From Methylibium sp. Root1272 (lineage in GTDB: Bacteria; Pseudomonadota; Gammaproteobacteria; Burkholderiales; Burkholderiaceae_C): a stretch of 64,000 nucleotides of DNA. The notes below the pieces were generated by a model. It made no database searches and had not been told where the DNA came from. It saw only the letters and a program-made list of their open reading frames with translations. Position numbers and translations under genes: made by a program. How positions within the stretch are numbered: position 1 is the stretch's first letter; each line of letters starts with the position of its first letter. This document shows, piece by piece, positions 26,338 through 35,026 of this stretch. The stretch spans positions 149,625-213,624 of the forward strand of contig NZ_LMDY01000016.1 in assembly GCF_001425905.1 (NCBI RefSeq). The letters are read 5' to 3'.

Positions 26338-26772
26338 TCAGCGCACCACCAGCACCGGGATCGCGGTGTGGGTCAGCAACTTCTGCGTCTCGCTGCCCAG
26401 CAGCAGCGCGCTCATGCCGCGGCGGCCGTGCGAGGCCATCACGATCAGGTCGCAGCCGCGCTGGCTGGCGTGCTCGATGATCGCCTCGTAGGGATGCAGC
26501 GCCTCGATGGTGTAGGTCTCGCAGCCCAGGCCGGCGGCCTGGCAGGCGGCGGCGACCTGCTGCACGCGGCGCTGCGCGATCTGCTCCTGGGCGTCGAAGT
26601 ATTCCTGCGGCGCGATCGGCTGGATCTCGCTGATCGCGCTGTACGGGAAGGGCTCCTTGACGCTCAGGGTCTCGACCTTCGAGCCCAGGGCCTTGGCCAG
26701 CGAGACGGCGGTCGCGATGGCCTTGGTCGTGACGTCGCTACCGTCGGTGGGAACCAGGATGCGTTGGTACAT
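26338..26772 (-). CDS. Universal stress protein (UspA family)
   Basis: 144 residues. One Usp domain: MYQRILVPTDGSDVTTKAI at the start and the ATP-binding motif in LIVMASHGRRGMSALLLGSETQKLLTHTAIPVLVVR (G-2x-G-9x-G-S/T pattern). Expected cytoplasmic nucleotide-binding stress protein. AAGGAGG lies 6 bases before the ATG at 26772. Monocistronic, convergent with purN. Confidence 0.92.
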   Translation of the reverse strand: MYQRILVPTDGSDVTTKAIATAVSLAKALGSKVETLSVKEPFPYSAISEIQPIAPQEYFDAQEQIAQRRVQQVAAACQAAGLGCETYTIEALHPYEAIIEHASQRGCDLIVMASHGRRGMSALLLGSETQKLLTHTAIPVLVVR

Positions 26773-26861
26773 GGCGGCCTCCTTGGCTGCGGGACTGACA
26801 GGCGCATCTTGCGCCTTTGCCCCGCCCCTGATCTTGCCGAGGATCAAGCTTTGCGTCGAGC

Positions 26862-27737
26862 CTAGCCGCGTGCCACCGGGCGGGCCGGATCGGCGCACCA
26901 CTCGCTCCACGAGCCCGGGTAGAGCGCGGCACCGGGCAGGCCGGCGATCTCCATCGCCAGCAGGTTGTGGCAGGCGGTGACGCCGGAGCCGCACTGGTGC
27001 ACCGCCTCGGCCGGCGGGCGGCCCGCGAGCAGCGGGAGGAAGGCGGCGCGCAGCGCCTCGGGTGCGAGGAAGCGGCCCTGGGGATCGAGGTTGTCCTTGA
27101 ACGGCCGGTTCAGGGCCCCGGGGATGTGGCCGGCCACCGGGTCCAGCGGCTCCACGTCGCCACGGAAGCGCTCCGGGGCCCGCGCGTCGATCAGCCGCAC
27201 GCGACCGAGCCCGGCCTGCAGCGCGGCGGCATCGATCGTCGGGACGAGTGAGGCCGCGGCCTCATAGGCGCGATGGGTCGCGGCGGCCGCAGGCGTTTCG
27301 GTCGCGAGCCCGCCGCCGGCCGCCACCCAGGCGGCGAGTCCGCCGTCCAGCACGGCGACCTCGCGGTGGCCGAGCCAGCGCAGCATCCACCACGCGCGGG
27401 CCGCGAACATCCCGCCCTGCCGGTCGTAGACCACCACCGGCGTGGTCGGGTCGATGCCCACGCGCGACAGCGTCCGAGCGAAGGCCTCGCGCGAGGGCAG
27501 CGGATGGCGGCCGCGGAAGCGGCCGTCGGCGACGGGCGCGTGGTCGGCCAGGTCGCGGTCGAGGTGCAGGTAGTGGGCGCCGGGCAGGTGGCCCTCGCGG
27601 TAGCTGCGCTCGCCGGCCGCGGGATCGGCCAGGTCGAACGAGGTGTCGACCACGGCGGTCGGCGCGCCGGCGGCGAGCCGCTCACGCAGCGCCGCAGCCT
27701 CGATCAGCGGCAAGGGCAAGGCAAGGACATCGGTCAT
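26862..27737 (-). CDS. sseA: 3-mercaptopyruvate sulfurtransferase (two-domain rhodanese)
   Basis: 291 residues with tandem rhodanese domains. The inactive N-terminal domain holds HLPGAHYLHLDRDLADH and VVVYDRQGGMFAARAWW; the catalytic C-terminal domain ends in the loop CGSGVTA, whose cysteine carries the persulfide and whose loop sequence is that of mercaptopyruvate rather than thiosulfate sulfurtransferases. It acts in cysteine breakdown and sulfane sulfur transfer. GGAGAACTG precedes the ATG. The long open frame upstream is a shadow of the Rieske and EamA genes. Confidence 0.92.
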   Translation of the reverse strand: MTDVLALPLPLIEAAALRERLAAGAPTAVVDTSFDLADPAAGERSYREGHLPGAHYLHLDRDLADHAPVADGRFRGRHPLPSREAFARTLSRVGIDPTTPVVVYDRQGGMFAARAWWMLRWLGHREVAVLDGGLAAWVAAGGGLATETPAAAATHRAYEAAASLVPTIDAAALQAGLGRVRLIDARAPERFRGDVEPLDPVAGHIPGALNRPFKDNLDPQGRFLAPEALRAAFLPLLAGRPPAEAVHQCGSGVTACHNLLAMEIAGLPGAALYPGSWSEWCADPARPVARG

Positions 27738-27777
27738 CACAGTTCTCCTGAATCGCAGCCTGAGGCCGCGCGCGGCC

Positions 27778-27816
27778 GCCGCGGATCCGGCTTCGCCGCT
27801 GGCGCAACGGGGGTGG
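27778..27816. repeat. Degenerate copy of the intergenic palindromic repeat (family B)
   Basis: GCGGATCCGGCTTCGCCG directly joined to CTGGCGCAACGGGGGTGG matches the two ends of the 78-bp repeat seen at 57072 and 57217 and the copy at 36991, with the central CCCCCTCGAGGGGG palindrome missing. Confidence 0.5.
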
Positions 27817-27817
27817 T

Positions 27818-28714
27818 TCACGTCTCCAGCGTCGATTGCACAGCGTCCCGCGGCGCCGCGCGGTTGCGCAACTGTGTGGCGGCGATGCCGGCGGCCACCA
27901 CCAACGCCATGCCGGCCAGCGCCATTGGGGTGATCGGGTCGTCGAACAGCAGCGCGCCGAAGACGAAGGAGTAGACGATGCCGAGGTACTGCAGGCTCGC
28001 GTTGACCAGCGGCCGCCCGGTGGCATAGGCGCGCGTCATCAGCAACTGGGCGGCGGTGGCGAAACCGCCGACGGCCAGCAGCATCAGCGCCGCGAAGGCA
28101 TCGGTGTGGGCGGTGAAGCCCCCGGTGGGCAGCGCCGTCAGCAGCCCGGCGGCCATGCCGCCGACGGAGAAATAGAACACCACCCGCGGCTCCGGTTCGC
28201 CGGCCCGGCCGAGCGCGGTGACCTGCAGGTAGGCCAGCGCCGACAGCAGGCCCGACAGCAGGCCCATCAGGCCGTGCCAGAGCTGGTCGCGCTCCATCGT
28301 CGGCCGCAGGATCAGTGCCACGCCGATGAAGCCGACCAGCACGGTCGCGATGAGCCGGCCGTCGGTGCGCGCGCCGCCGAGCATGATCGCGCCACCGATC
28401 AGGAACAGCGCCATCCACACCGAGGACATGTAGTTCAGCGTCATCGCCGTCGCCAGCGGCAGGCCGGAGATCGAATAGAACCACAGGCTGAGCGCGGTGA
28501 CGCCGCTGGCACTGCGCCAGAAGTGCATCGCCGGCACGGGCGTGCGCACGCCGGCGCCGCGCCGGTGCAGCAGCGCCGCCATCGAGAGCGCGCCGATGAG
28601 CCCGCGGTAGAACACGATCTCGCCGGTGCCGTAGTGCGCCGACGCGTACTTGACGCACACGCTCATCGCGGCGAACAGCAGCGTCGCGAGCATCATCAAC
28701 AGGGAAGCGGGCAT
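27818..28714 (-). CDS. EamA/DMT-superfamily transporter
   Basis: 298 residues, about ten membrane helices in two EamA repeats. Family features: MLATLLFAAMSVCVKYAS at the start, IVFYRGLIGALSMAALL, TALSLWFYSISGLPLATAMTLNYMSSVWMALF, and in the second half the mirrored PLVNASLQYLGIVYSFVFGALLF. This branch contains inner-membrane metabolite exporters of the RhaT/YdcZ type; the substrate is not predictable. It lies between sseA and the Rieske gene, all in the same direction, with gaps of 80 and 60 bp. Confidence 0.88.
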   Translation of the reverse strand: MPASLLMMLATLLFAAMSVCVKYASAHYGTGEIVFYRGLIGALSMAALLHRRGAGVRTPVPAMHFWRSASGVTALSLWFYSISGLPLATAMTLNYMSSVWMALFLIGGAIMLGGARTDGRLIATVLVGFIGVALILRPTMERDQLWHGLMGLLSGLLSALAYLQVTALGRAGEPEPRVVFYFSVGGMAAGLLTALPTGGFTAHTDAFAALMLLAVGGFATAAQLLMTRAYATGRPLVNASLQYLGIVYSFVFGALLFDDPITPMALAGMALVVAAGIAATQLRNRAAPRDAVQSTLET

Positions 28715-28774
28715 CGTGCGGATCCGAAACCGGAGGAGGGCCGCCCGCCGGGCGGCCCTTGTGCGTAGCGGCGG

Positions 28775-29935
28775 TCAGCGCGGCAGCGCGGTGCGCCGCC
28801 GGTACCACTCGTGGAAGTGCTGCATGCCGTCTTCCATCGGGCTCTGGTAGGGCCCGAACTCGTCGTCGCCGCGCCGCCACAGCGCCTCGCGTCCGGCGTC
28901 CATGCGCAGCGCGATCTCGTCGTCCTCCACGCAGGTCTCCATGTAGGCAGCCTGCTGCGCCTCGACGAACTCGCGCTCGAACGCGGCGATCTCCTCGGGG
29001 TAGAAGAACTCGACCACGTTGAGCGTCTTGCGCGGCCCCTGCGGAACCAGCGTCGAGACCACCAGCACGTGCGGGTACCACTCCAGCATCACCGTCGGGT
29101 GATAGGTCAACCAGATGGCGCCGTGCTTCGGCGGCACGCTGTCGTGGGCGTCGCGACGGTAGTTGAGCAGCGCCTGGTGCCAGCGGCCGTAGACGTCGGA
29201 ACCCGGCTTGCCGAGCGCCTCGCCGGCATGCCGTGCCACGCCCACGGTCTGCAGCGAGTACTCGGGACCCATCTGCCAGCGCAGGTCGTCGCAGGCGACG
29301 AAGTTGCCGAGGCCGGGGTGGAAGGGGCCGACGTGGTAGTCCTCGAGGTAGACCTCGATGAAGGTCTTCCAGTTGTAGTCGCACTGGTGCAGGTGCACGC
29401 GGTCGAACACGTAGCCCGAGAAATCGAACTCCGGCGGCAGCGCGAGGCCGGCCAGGTCGGCGTGCACGTCGCGACCGATCCGCTGGCCGTTCGCCTCCCG
29501 AGGCGCCTCGAACAGCAGCCCGTTCCACTGCTGCACCGGGTAGTTGTTCAGGTGCAGGCAGGGGTCGTCGGGGAAGTGCGGGGCGCCGACCAGCTGGCCC
29601 GACAGATCGTAGGTCCAGCGGTGCAGCGGGCAGACGATGTGGTTCTTCGTGTTGCCGCGTCCGCGCAGCATCACCGCCTGGCGGTGGCGGCAGACGTTGG
29701 AGATCAGCTCGATGCCCTGGGGCGTGCGCACCAGTGCCCGGCCCTCGCCTTCCTGCAGCAGCGCATGGTGGTCGCCGACCTCGGGCACCGAGAGCGCATG
29801 CCCGAGGTAACGCGGGCCAGGTCGGATGATGAGCTCCTCCTCGCGTCGGTACAGATCCTCGTCGAAATAGCTCGACACGGGCAGCTGCGCGCGGCTGCGC
29901 CCGAGGACTTCGCGGGTGATGCTCAGGTCGGACAT
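28775..29935 (-). CDS. Aromatic ring-hydroxylating/Rieske dioxygenase alpha-subunit-like protein
   Basis: 386 residues. The Rieske 2Fe-2S ligands are Cys82/His84 (VCRHR) and Cys102/His105 (CPLH), and the mononuclear iron site is in VYLEDYHVGPFHPGLG (His201, His206). Family members hydroxylate or demethylate aromatic rings, choline-type amines or carnitine. No ferredoxin or reductase gene is nearby, so electrons must come from elsewhere. It lacks a beta subunit here, as do single-subunit demethylases. Substrate unknown. Confidence 0.88.
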   Translation of the reverse strand: MSDLSITREVLGRSRAQLPVSSYFDEDLYRREEELIIRPGPRYLGHALSVPEVGDHHALLQEGEGRALVRTPQGIELISNVCRHRQAVMLRGRGNTKNHIVCPLHRWTYDLSGQLVGAPHFPDDPCLHLNNYPVQQWNGLLFEAPREANGQRIGRDVHADLAGLALPPEFDFSGYVFDRVHLHQCDYNWKTFIEVYLEDYHVGPFHPGLGNFVACDDLRWQMGPEYSLQTVGVARHAGEALGKPGSDVYGRWHQALLNYRRDAHDSVPPKHGAIWLTYHPTVMLEWYPHVLVVSTLVPQGPRKTLNVVEFFYPEEIAAFEREFVEAQQAAYMETCVEDDEIALRMDAGREALWRRGDDEFGPYQSPMEDGMQHFHEWYRRRTALPR

Positions 29936-30187
29936 GATCCGAGGGGTCTCCGATATCCGGTGCCGGCCGTCGGAGACGGCTTGGGCGCCACGCCGTCACG
30001 GCGACGGCAGGGGCACCTGCATGCTGCAGGGAGGAAGGTGGATTCTATCGGCCTCTTCGCCGCGCACCGGGTCGCGCCACGGTCCACGGCAGCAATCCCT
30101 AGGGCCTTTGGGGCGTCGCACAAATGCTCACGCTCCGCGGCATGCCTTGACGCCCGGCTGACTACAATTGGGTTTTGACGCGATCTC

Positions 30188-30448
30188 ATGGCCAAGCAAG
30201 CACCCGCCAGCGGGCCCAGCCCTTCGATTCCCGCCGCCGAACCCGCCAGCTACGAGGCGGCGCTGGCGGAGCTCGAACAACTGGTCGCGGCCATGGAGGC
30301 CGGGCAATTGCCGCTCGATCGCCTGCTCGACAGCTACCGGCGCGGCGCGGTCCTGCTCGGCTACTGCCGCGGGCGGCTCGAGGCGGTGGAGCAGCAGGTG
30401 CAGGTGCTCGAGGCCGGCGAGCTCAAGCCCTGGGCCACGGCCGCATGA
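30188..30448 (+). CDS. xseB: Exodeoxyribonuclease VII small subunit
   Basis: 86 residues. The core [51 protein letters not shown] is the XseB coiled-coil domain, which binds the large nuclease subunit XseA. The first 18 residues are a proline/alanine-rich leader. The stop overlaps the ispA start (ATGA, 30445-30448), the common xseB-ispA-dxs operon order. A TACAAT element lies about 20 bases upstream. Confidence 0.93.
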   Translation: MAKQAPASGPSPSIPAAEPASYEAALAELEQLVAAMEAGQLPLDRLLDSYRRGAVLLGYCRGRLEAVEQQVQVLEAGELKPWATAA

Positions 30449-31338
30449 AGCGCGACGAGTTCGACGGCTGGTCGCGCGATCGTCTCGAGGCGGTCGAAGC
30501 GGCGCTGGAGCGCTGGGTGCCGGCGTTGGCGCCGGCCGGCCTGGGTGATGCCATGCGCTACGGCGTGCTCGACGGCGGCAAGCGCCTGCGTCCGCTGCTG
30601 GTGCTGTCGGCGGCCGAAGCCGTCGGCGCGACCAACAACGAGGCCGCGTTGCGCGCCGCCTGCGCGGTGGAACTGATCCACGCCTATTCGCTGATCCACG
30701 ACGACATGCCCTGCATGGACGACGACGTGCTGCGCCGCGGCAAGCCCACCGTGCACGTGAAGTTCGGTCAGGCACAGGCCATGCTGGCCGGCGACGCGAT
30801 GCAGGCCCTGGCCTTCGAGGTGCTGACCCCCGAGGACGAGAGCGTGCCGCTGGCGCTGCAGGCCCGCCTGTGCGGCCTGCTGGCCCGCGCTGCCGGTCAG
30901 GACGGCATGGCCGGCGGGCAGGCGATCGACCTGGCCAGCATCGGCCGGCCGCTCGACGAGCAGTCGCTGTGCGACATGCACCGCCGCAAGACCGGCGCCC
31001 TGCTGCAGGCCAGCGTCATGATGGGCGCAGCCTGCGGCGACGCCAGCCCGCAGGCCCGGCAGGCGCTGGCCGAGTACGGCGCGGCGCTCGGCCTGGCTTT
31101 CCAGGTGGTCGACGACATCCTCGACGTGACCCAGCCCTCGGTCACGCTCGGCAAGACCGCCGGCAAGGACGCCGACCAGAACAAGCCCACCTACGTGACC
31201 GTGCTCGGCCTGGGCGCGGCGAAGCGCCGGGCGCAGGCGCTGCGCGAGCAGGCCCAGACGGCGCTGGCCCGCAGCGGCCTGCCCGACGCGGCGTGGCTGA
31301 GCGTGCTGGCCGACAAGGTCGTCGAGCGCGATTGCTGA
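30445..31338 (+). CDS. ispA: Farnesyl diphosphate synthase
   Basis: 297 residues, head-to-tail prenyltransferase joining IPP with DMAPP/GPP to give FPP. First aspartate-rich motif DDMPCMDDD (86-94) and second motif [10 protein letters not shown] (about 225) are intact, and [11 protein letters not shown] binds IPP. Translationally coupled to xseB. The frame extends upstream inside xseB but MKRDEFDGW at 30445 is the natural start. Followed after 7 bp by dxs. Confidence 0.95.
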   Translation: MKRDEFDGWSRDRLEAVEAALERWVPALAPAGLGDAMRYGVLDGGKRLRPLLVLSAAEAVGATNNEAALRAACAVELIHAYSLIHDDMPCMDDDVLRRGKPTVHVKFGQAQAMLAGDAMQALAFEVLTPEDESVPLALQARLCGLLARAAGQDGMAGGQAIDLASIGRPLDEQSLCDMHRRKTGALLQASVMMGAACGDASPQARQALAEYGAALGLAFQVVDDILDVTQPSVTLGKTAGKDADQNKPTYVTVLGLGAAKRRAQALREQAQTALARSGLPDAAWLSVLADKVVERDC

Positions 31339-31345
31339 ACCGTCC

Positions 31346-33241
31346 ATGAAGTCCTATCCCCTGCTGTCCACCATCGACCAGCCGGCCGACCTGCGCGGCC
31401 TGTCGCGCACCGAGCTGAAGCAACTCGCGCAGGAACTGCGCGACCACGTGCTCACGAGCGTGTCCCAGACCGGCGGTCACCTGTCGAGCAACCTGGGCAC
31501 GGTCGAGCTGACGATCGCGCTGCACCACGTGTTCCACACGCCGCAGGATCGGCTGGTGTGGGACGTGGGCCACCAGACCTATCCGCACAAGATCCTCACC
31601 GGCCGGCGCGACCGCATGGCCGGCCTGCGCCAGCTCGGCGGCATCAGCGGCTTCCCGCGCCGCGACGAGAGCGAGTACGACACCTTCGGCACGGCGCACT
31701 CGTCGACCTCTATCTCCGCCGCGCTCGGCATGGCGCTGGCCGCCAAGATCAAGGGCGAGGATCGCCGTTCGGTCGCGATCATCGGTGACGGTGCGATGAC
31801 CGCTGGCATGGCCTTCGAGGCCATGAACAACGCCGGCGTATCCAGCGCCAACATGCTGGTGGTGCTGAACGACAACGACATGTCGATCTCGCCGCCGGTG
31901 GGCGCGCTGAACCGCTATTTCGCGCGGCTGATGTCCGGGCGCTTCTATAGCGCCGCCCGCCAGGGCGCCAAGAGCGTGCTGAAGAACGCGCCGCCGCTGC
32001 TCGAGCTGGCGCGCCGTTTCGAGGAGCACGCCAAGGGCATGATCGTGCCCAGCACCATCTTCGAGGAATTCGGCTTCACCTACGTCGGTCCGATCGACGG
32101 CCACGACCTCGACTCGCTGATCCCGACGCTCGAGAACCTGCGCGACCGCAAGGGCCCGCAGTTCCTGCACGTGGTCACGAAGAAGGGCTACGGCTACAAG
32201 CTGGCCGAGGCCGACCCGGTGGCCTACCACGGCCCGGGCAAGTTCAATCCCGCCGAGGGCCTGAAGAAGGCGGCCCCCGGCAAGCCCACCTTCACCCAGG
32301 TGTTCGGCCAGTGGTTGTGCGACATGGCGGCGAAGGACGAGCGCCTGGTGGGCATCACGCCGGCCATGCGCGAGGGCTCCGGGCTGGTGGAGTTCGAGCA
32401 GCGCTTCCCGAACCGCTATTTCGATGTCGGCATCGCCGAGCAGCATGCCGTGACCTTCGCCGCCGGCCTGGCCTGCGAAGGGCTGAAGCCGGTGGTGGCG
32501 ATCTACTCCACCTTCCTGCAGCGTGGCTACGACCAGTTGATCCACGACGTGGCGATCCAGAACCTGCCGGTCGTGTTCGCGCTCGACCGGGCGGGCATCG
32601 TCGGGGCCGACGGCGCCACGCATGCCGGCGCCTACGACATCGCCTACATCCGCTGCGTGCCCAACCTGAGCCTGATCGCGCCGGCCGACGAGAACGAGTG
32701 CCGCCAGGCGCTGACCGCGGCTTTCGAGCAGCAACACCCGGTGGCCGTCCGCTATCCGCGCGGCGCGGGCGTCGGCGTGGCCCTTCAGCCTGAACTGACC
32801 GCGCTGCCCTGGGGCCGCGGCGAACTGCGCCGCGAGGCGCGCGGGAGCGGCCGGCGGATCGCCATCCTGGCGTTCGGCACGCTGCTCTACCCGGCGCTGG
32901 CCGCGGCCGAGAAGCTCGACGCGACGGTGGCGAACATGCGCTTCGTCAAGCCGCTGGACACCGAACTGGTGCTGCGCCTGGCGCGCAGCCACGAGGCCCT
33001 GGTCACGGTGGAGGAGGGCTGCCTGCAGGGCGGCGCCGGCAGCGCGGTGCTCGAGGCGCTGCAGGCCGCCGGTGTCAACCTGCCGGTGCTCACGCTGGGC
33101 CTGCCCGACGAGTTCGTCGAGCATGGCGATCCCGCCAAGCTGCTGGCGCAGCTGGGGTTGGACGCCGCCGGCATCGAGCAGAGCATCCTCAAGCGCTTCG
33201 GCGCCAAGCTCGAGCTGGTGCGGCCGGCGATCAACGGCTGA
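31346..33241 (+). CDS. dxs: 1-deoxy-D-xylulose-5-phosphate synthase
   Basis: 631 residues, usual length. Thiamine diphosphate enzyme that starts the MEP isoprenoid pathway from pyruvate and glyceraldehyde 3-phosphate. Visible: [18 protein letters not shown], the ThDP motif [20 protein letters not shown]...[12 protein letters not shown], the glutamate site in [16 protein letters not shown] and the transketolase C-terminal domain (DELVL...[19 protein letters not shown]). Third gene of the xseB-ispA-dxs operon. Confidence 0.97.
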   Translation: MKSYPLLSTIDQPADLRGLSRTELKQLAQELRDHVLTSVSQTGGHLSSNLGTVELTIALHHVFHTPQDRLVWDVGHQTYPHKILTGRRDRMAGLRQLGGISGFPRRDESEYDTFGTAHSSTSISAALGMALAAKIKGEDRRSVAIIGDGAMTAGMAFEAMNNAGVSSANMLVVLNDNDMSISPPVGALNRYFARLMSGRFYSAARQGAKSVLKNAPPLLELARRFEEHAKGMIVPSTIFEEFGFTYVGPIDGHDLDSLIPTLENLRDRKGPQFLHVVTKKGYGYKLAEADPVAYHGPGKFNPAEGLKKAAPGKPTFTQVFGQWLCDMAAKDERLVGITPAMREGSGLVEFEQRFPNRYFDVGIAEQHAVTFAAGLACEGLKPVVAIYSTFLQRGYDQLIHDVAIQNLPVVFALDRAGIVGADGATHAGAYDIAYIRCVPNLSLIAPADENECRQALTAAFEQQHPVAVRYPRGAGVGVALQPELTALPWGRGELRREARGSGRRIAILAFGTLLYPALAAAEKLDATVANMRFVKPLDTELVLRLARSHEALVTVEEGCLQGGAGSAVLEALQAAGVNLPVLTLGLPDEFVEHGDPAKLLAQLGLDAAGIEQSILKRFGAKLELVRPAING

Positions 33242-33368
33242 CGGCTATCGCCGCCATCGAGGCGACAAGGCCCCTGTCGCCCTTGCAACTGCGCCGTCTG
33301 ATACAAACTGTCATGCTCGCGAACGAATTCAACGCCCCAAGCCGCACACACCGGCCGGCGCGACGCCC

Positions 33369-34271
33369 ATGAACGACATGACCCACGTTTCCGCCCTCGG
33401 CCTGACGCAGCACATCCCCGACACGCAGAGCGAGCGGGACGAACGCCACCTGGCGATCCAGCGCGTCGGCGTCAAGGACGTGCGCTACCCGCTCACCGTG
33501 CGCATCGGCGAGCAGCTCTCGCCGACCGTGGCGAACTGGAGCCTCGACGTGGCGCTGCCGGCCGAGCAGAAGGGCACCCACATGTCGCGCTTCGTCGCCT
33601 GGCTGGACGCCCTCAGCGCCTCCGGCAAGCCGCTCGACGAGGCCGCGCTGCGCGACGAACTCGCGGTGATGCTCGACAAGCTGCATGCGGTCGAGGGGCG
33701 CATCGAGGCGCGCTTCCCGTTCTTCATCCGCAAGCACGCGCCGGTGTCCGGCGTGTCCAGCCTGCTCGACTACCAGGGCGCCTGGATCGCCGAACGCCGC
33801 GCCGGCGTCGGCACGACGGTGTGGTGCGAGGTGGTGGTGCCGGTCAAGAGCCTGTGCCCGTGCTCGAAGGAGATCTCCGACTACGGTGCGCACAACCAGC
33901 GCTCGCACGTGACGATCCGCGCCGAGCTGATGGAGCCCCCAGGCGACCGCCGGCGGCCGCCGCCCCCCGGGGGGGGCGAGTCGACTCGGGAGCGGCCCGT
34001 CGTCGACTCGGCAGTTGAACTCGGCTTCGACGCCCTGGTGCGCTTCGCCGAGGAGTCGGCGTCGAGCGAGATCTGGGGCCTGCTGAAGCGCCCCGACGAG
34101 AAGTGGATCACCGAGCGCGCCTACGAGAACCCGAAGTTCGTCGAAGACCTGGTGCGCGACGTCGCGCTGCGGCTCGACGCCGACAGCCGCATCGGGCGCT
34201 ACCGCGTCGAGGTCGAGAACTTCGAGTCGATCCACAATCATTCGGCGTTCGCGGTCATCGAACGCGAATGA
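33369..34271 (+). CDS. folE2: GTP cyclohydrolase FolE2 with an in-frame insert
   Basis: 300 residues; members are normally about 265. FolE2 makes dihydroneopterin triphosphate, first step to folate and here also to H4MPT. The metal-ligand cysteine and catalytic region [21 protein letters not shown] and the C-terminal [30 protein letters not shown]...[17 protein letters not shown] are intact. Residues 189-216 (proline/arginine/glycine-rich) interrupt the domain between ELM and [13 protein letters not shown]. The start at 33369 matches other family members. It follows dxs by 127 bp. Confidence 0.92.
   Translation: MNDMTHVSALGLTQHIPDTQSERDERHLAIQRVGVKDVRYPLTVRIGEQLSPTVANWSLDVALPAEQKGTHMSRFVAWLDALSASGKPLDEAALRDELAVMLDKLHAVEGRIEARFPFFIRKHAPVSGVSSLLDYQGAWIAERRAGVGTTVWCEVVVPVKSLCPCSKEISDYGAHNQRSHVTIRAELMEPPGDRRRPPPPGGGESTRERPVVDSAVELGFDALVRFAEESASSEIWGLLKRPDEKWITERAYENPKFVEDLVRDVALRLDADSRIGRYRVEVENFESIHNHSAFAVIERE
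33933..34016. repeat. 84-bp in-frame GC-rich palindromic insert inside folE2
   Basis: The insert adds 28 codons and holds the near-palindrome CCGCCCCCCGGGGGGGGCG and two copies of GTCGACTCGG (33980-33989, 34002-34011). Composition and palindromy resemble the REP-like intergenic elements of this window, although it is not the same family as those at 57072 or 47243. The limits come from where the FolE2 sequence resumes and are approximate. Confidence 0.6.
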
Positions 34272-34296
34272 CGAACCTCCCTCGCCTCCGGCACGG

Positions 34297-34317
34297 GGGA
34301 GAGGGCCGGGGTGAGGG
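34297..34317. repeat. Half copy of the palindromic element found at 47243 (family A)
   Basis: GGGAGAGGGCCGGGGTGAGGG differs by one base from the right arm at 47312-47332. No matching left arm is seen here; it sits in the 63-bp gap between the converging folE2 and HAD genes and may act as a transcript end. Confidence 0.6.
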
Positions 34318-34334
34318 GGCGAAGCCCCGTCCGC

Positions 34335-34997
34335 TCAGCCGCCCAGCATCTCGATCGGCCAGCCCTCGTACTGTGCGATCCCCCGCAGCCGCGCGTCGGG
34401 GCGCACCGCGACCGGCTGGCTGACGGCGCGCAGCAGCGGCAGATCGCTGGCCGAGTCGCTGTAGAACCAGCTGTGTTCGAGCCGATCCAGCGGCCGGCCC
34501 TGGCTGTCGAGCCAGGCCCTCACCTTGTCGAGCTTGTGCGCGCCGTGGCAGGGGGTCCCGACGATCTCGCCGGTCGGTACGCCGTGGCTGTCGACAGCCG
34601 ATTCGGTGGCGAGCACGTGCTCGATGCGGAAGGCGCGCGCAAAGCGCTCGGCGATGAGGCGCGAGGTCGCCGTGACGATGCAGCACAGGTCGCCCGCCCC
34701 CAGGTGGCGCGCCACCAGCACGCGGGCCGCGTAGGGCAGCCGCGTCGAGACCTCGGTCTCGAACTCGTCGAGCCAGTGCGACAGCTCGGCACGCGTGAGC
34801 CGCGTCAGCGGCGCGAACATCGAACGGTGCAGGGCCGCGATGCCGAGCCGGCCCTCGGCATAGGCCTTGCAGTGCGCCAGGTAGTCGGCTTCCTGTGCCG
34901 CCTCGACGACACCGCGCGCGACGAGGAAGCGCGTCCACTCCATGCCGCTGTCGTAGGGCAGCAGCGTGTGGTCCAGATCGAAGAGCGCGAGCTTCAT
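34335..34997 (-). CDS. HAD-superfamily phosphatase (SerB-like, subfamily IB)
   Basis: 220 residues. HAD motifs I (LALFDLDHTLLPYDSG, nucleophile Asp), II (CIVTATSRLIAERFA) and IV (FYSDSASDLPLL) are clear. This subclass includes phosphoserine and phosphoserine-like phosphatases such as those that dephosphorylate histidinol or cofactor intermediates. It is the last gene of the leftward fhc/fae-like/pabBC unit, 29 bp after pabBC, so a role in removing a phosphate during H4MPT or methanofuran synthesis is possible but unproven. The chosen ATG gives the standard MKLALFDLD start. Confidence 0.85.
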   Translation of the reverse strand: MKLALFDLDHTLLPYDSGMEWTRFLVARGVVEAAQEADYLAHCKAYAEGRLGIAALHRSMFAPLTRLTRAELSHWLDEFETEVSTRLPYAARVLVARHLGAGDLCCIVTATSRLIAERFARAFRIEHVLATESAVDSHGVPTGEIVGTPCHGAHKLDKVRAWLDSQGRPLDRLEHSWFYSDSASDLPLLRAVSQPVAVRPDARLRGIAQYEGWPIEMLGG

Positions 34998-35026
34998 GTC
35001 GGAGGAGAGATCGACCCCGGGCCGGT

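Noticed and set aside
33242-33368. Terminator between dxs and folE2
   Set aside because: Only short imperfect inverted repeats without a T-run are present, so read-through cannot be excluded.
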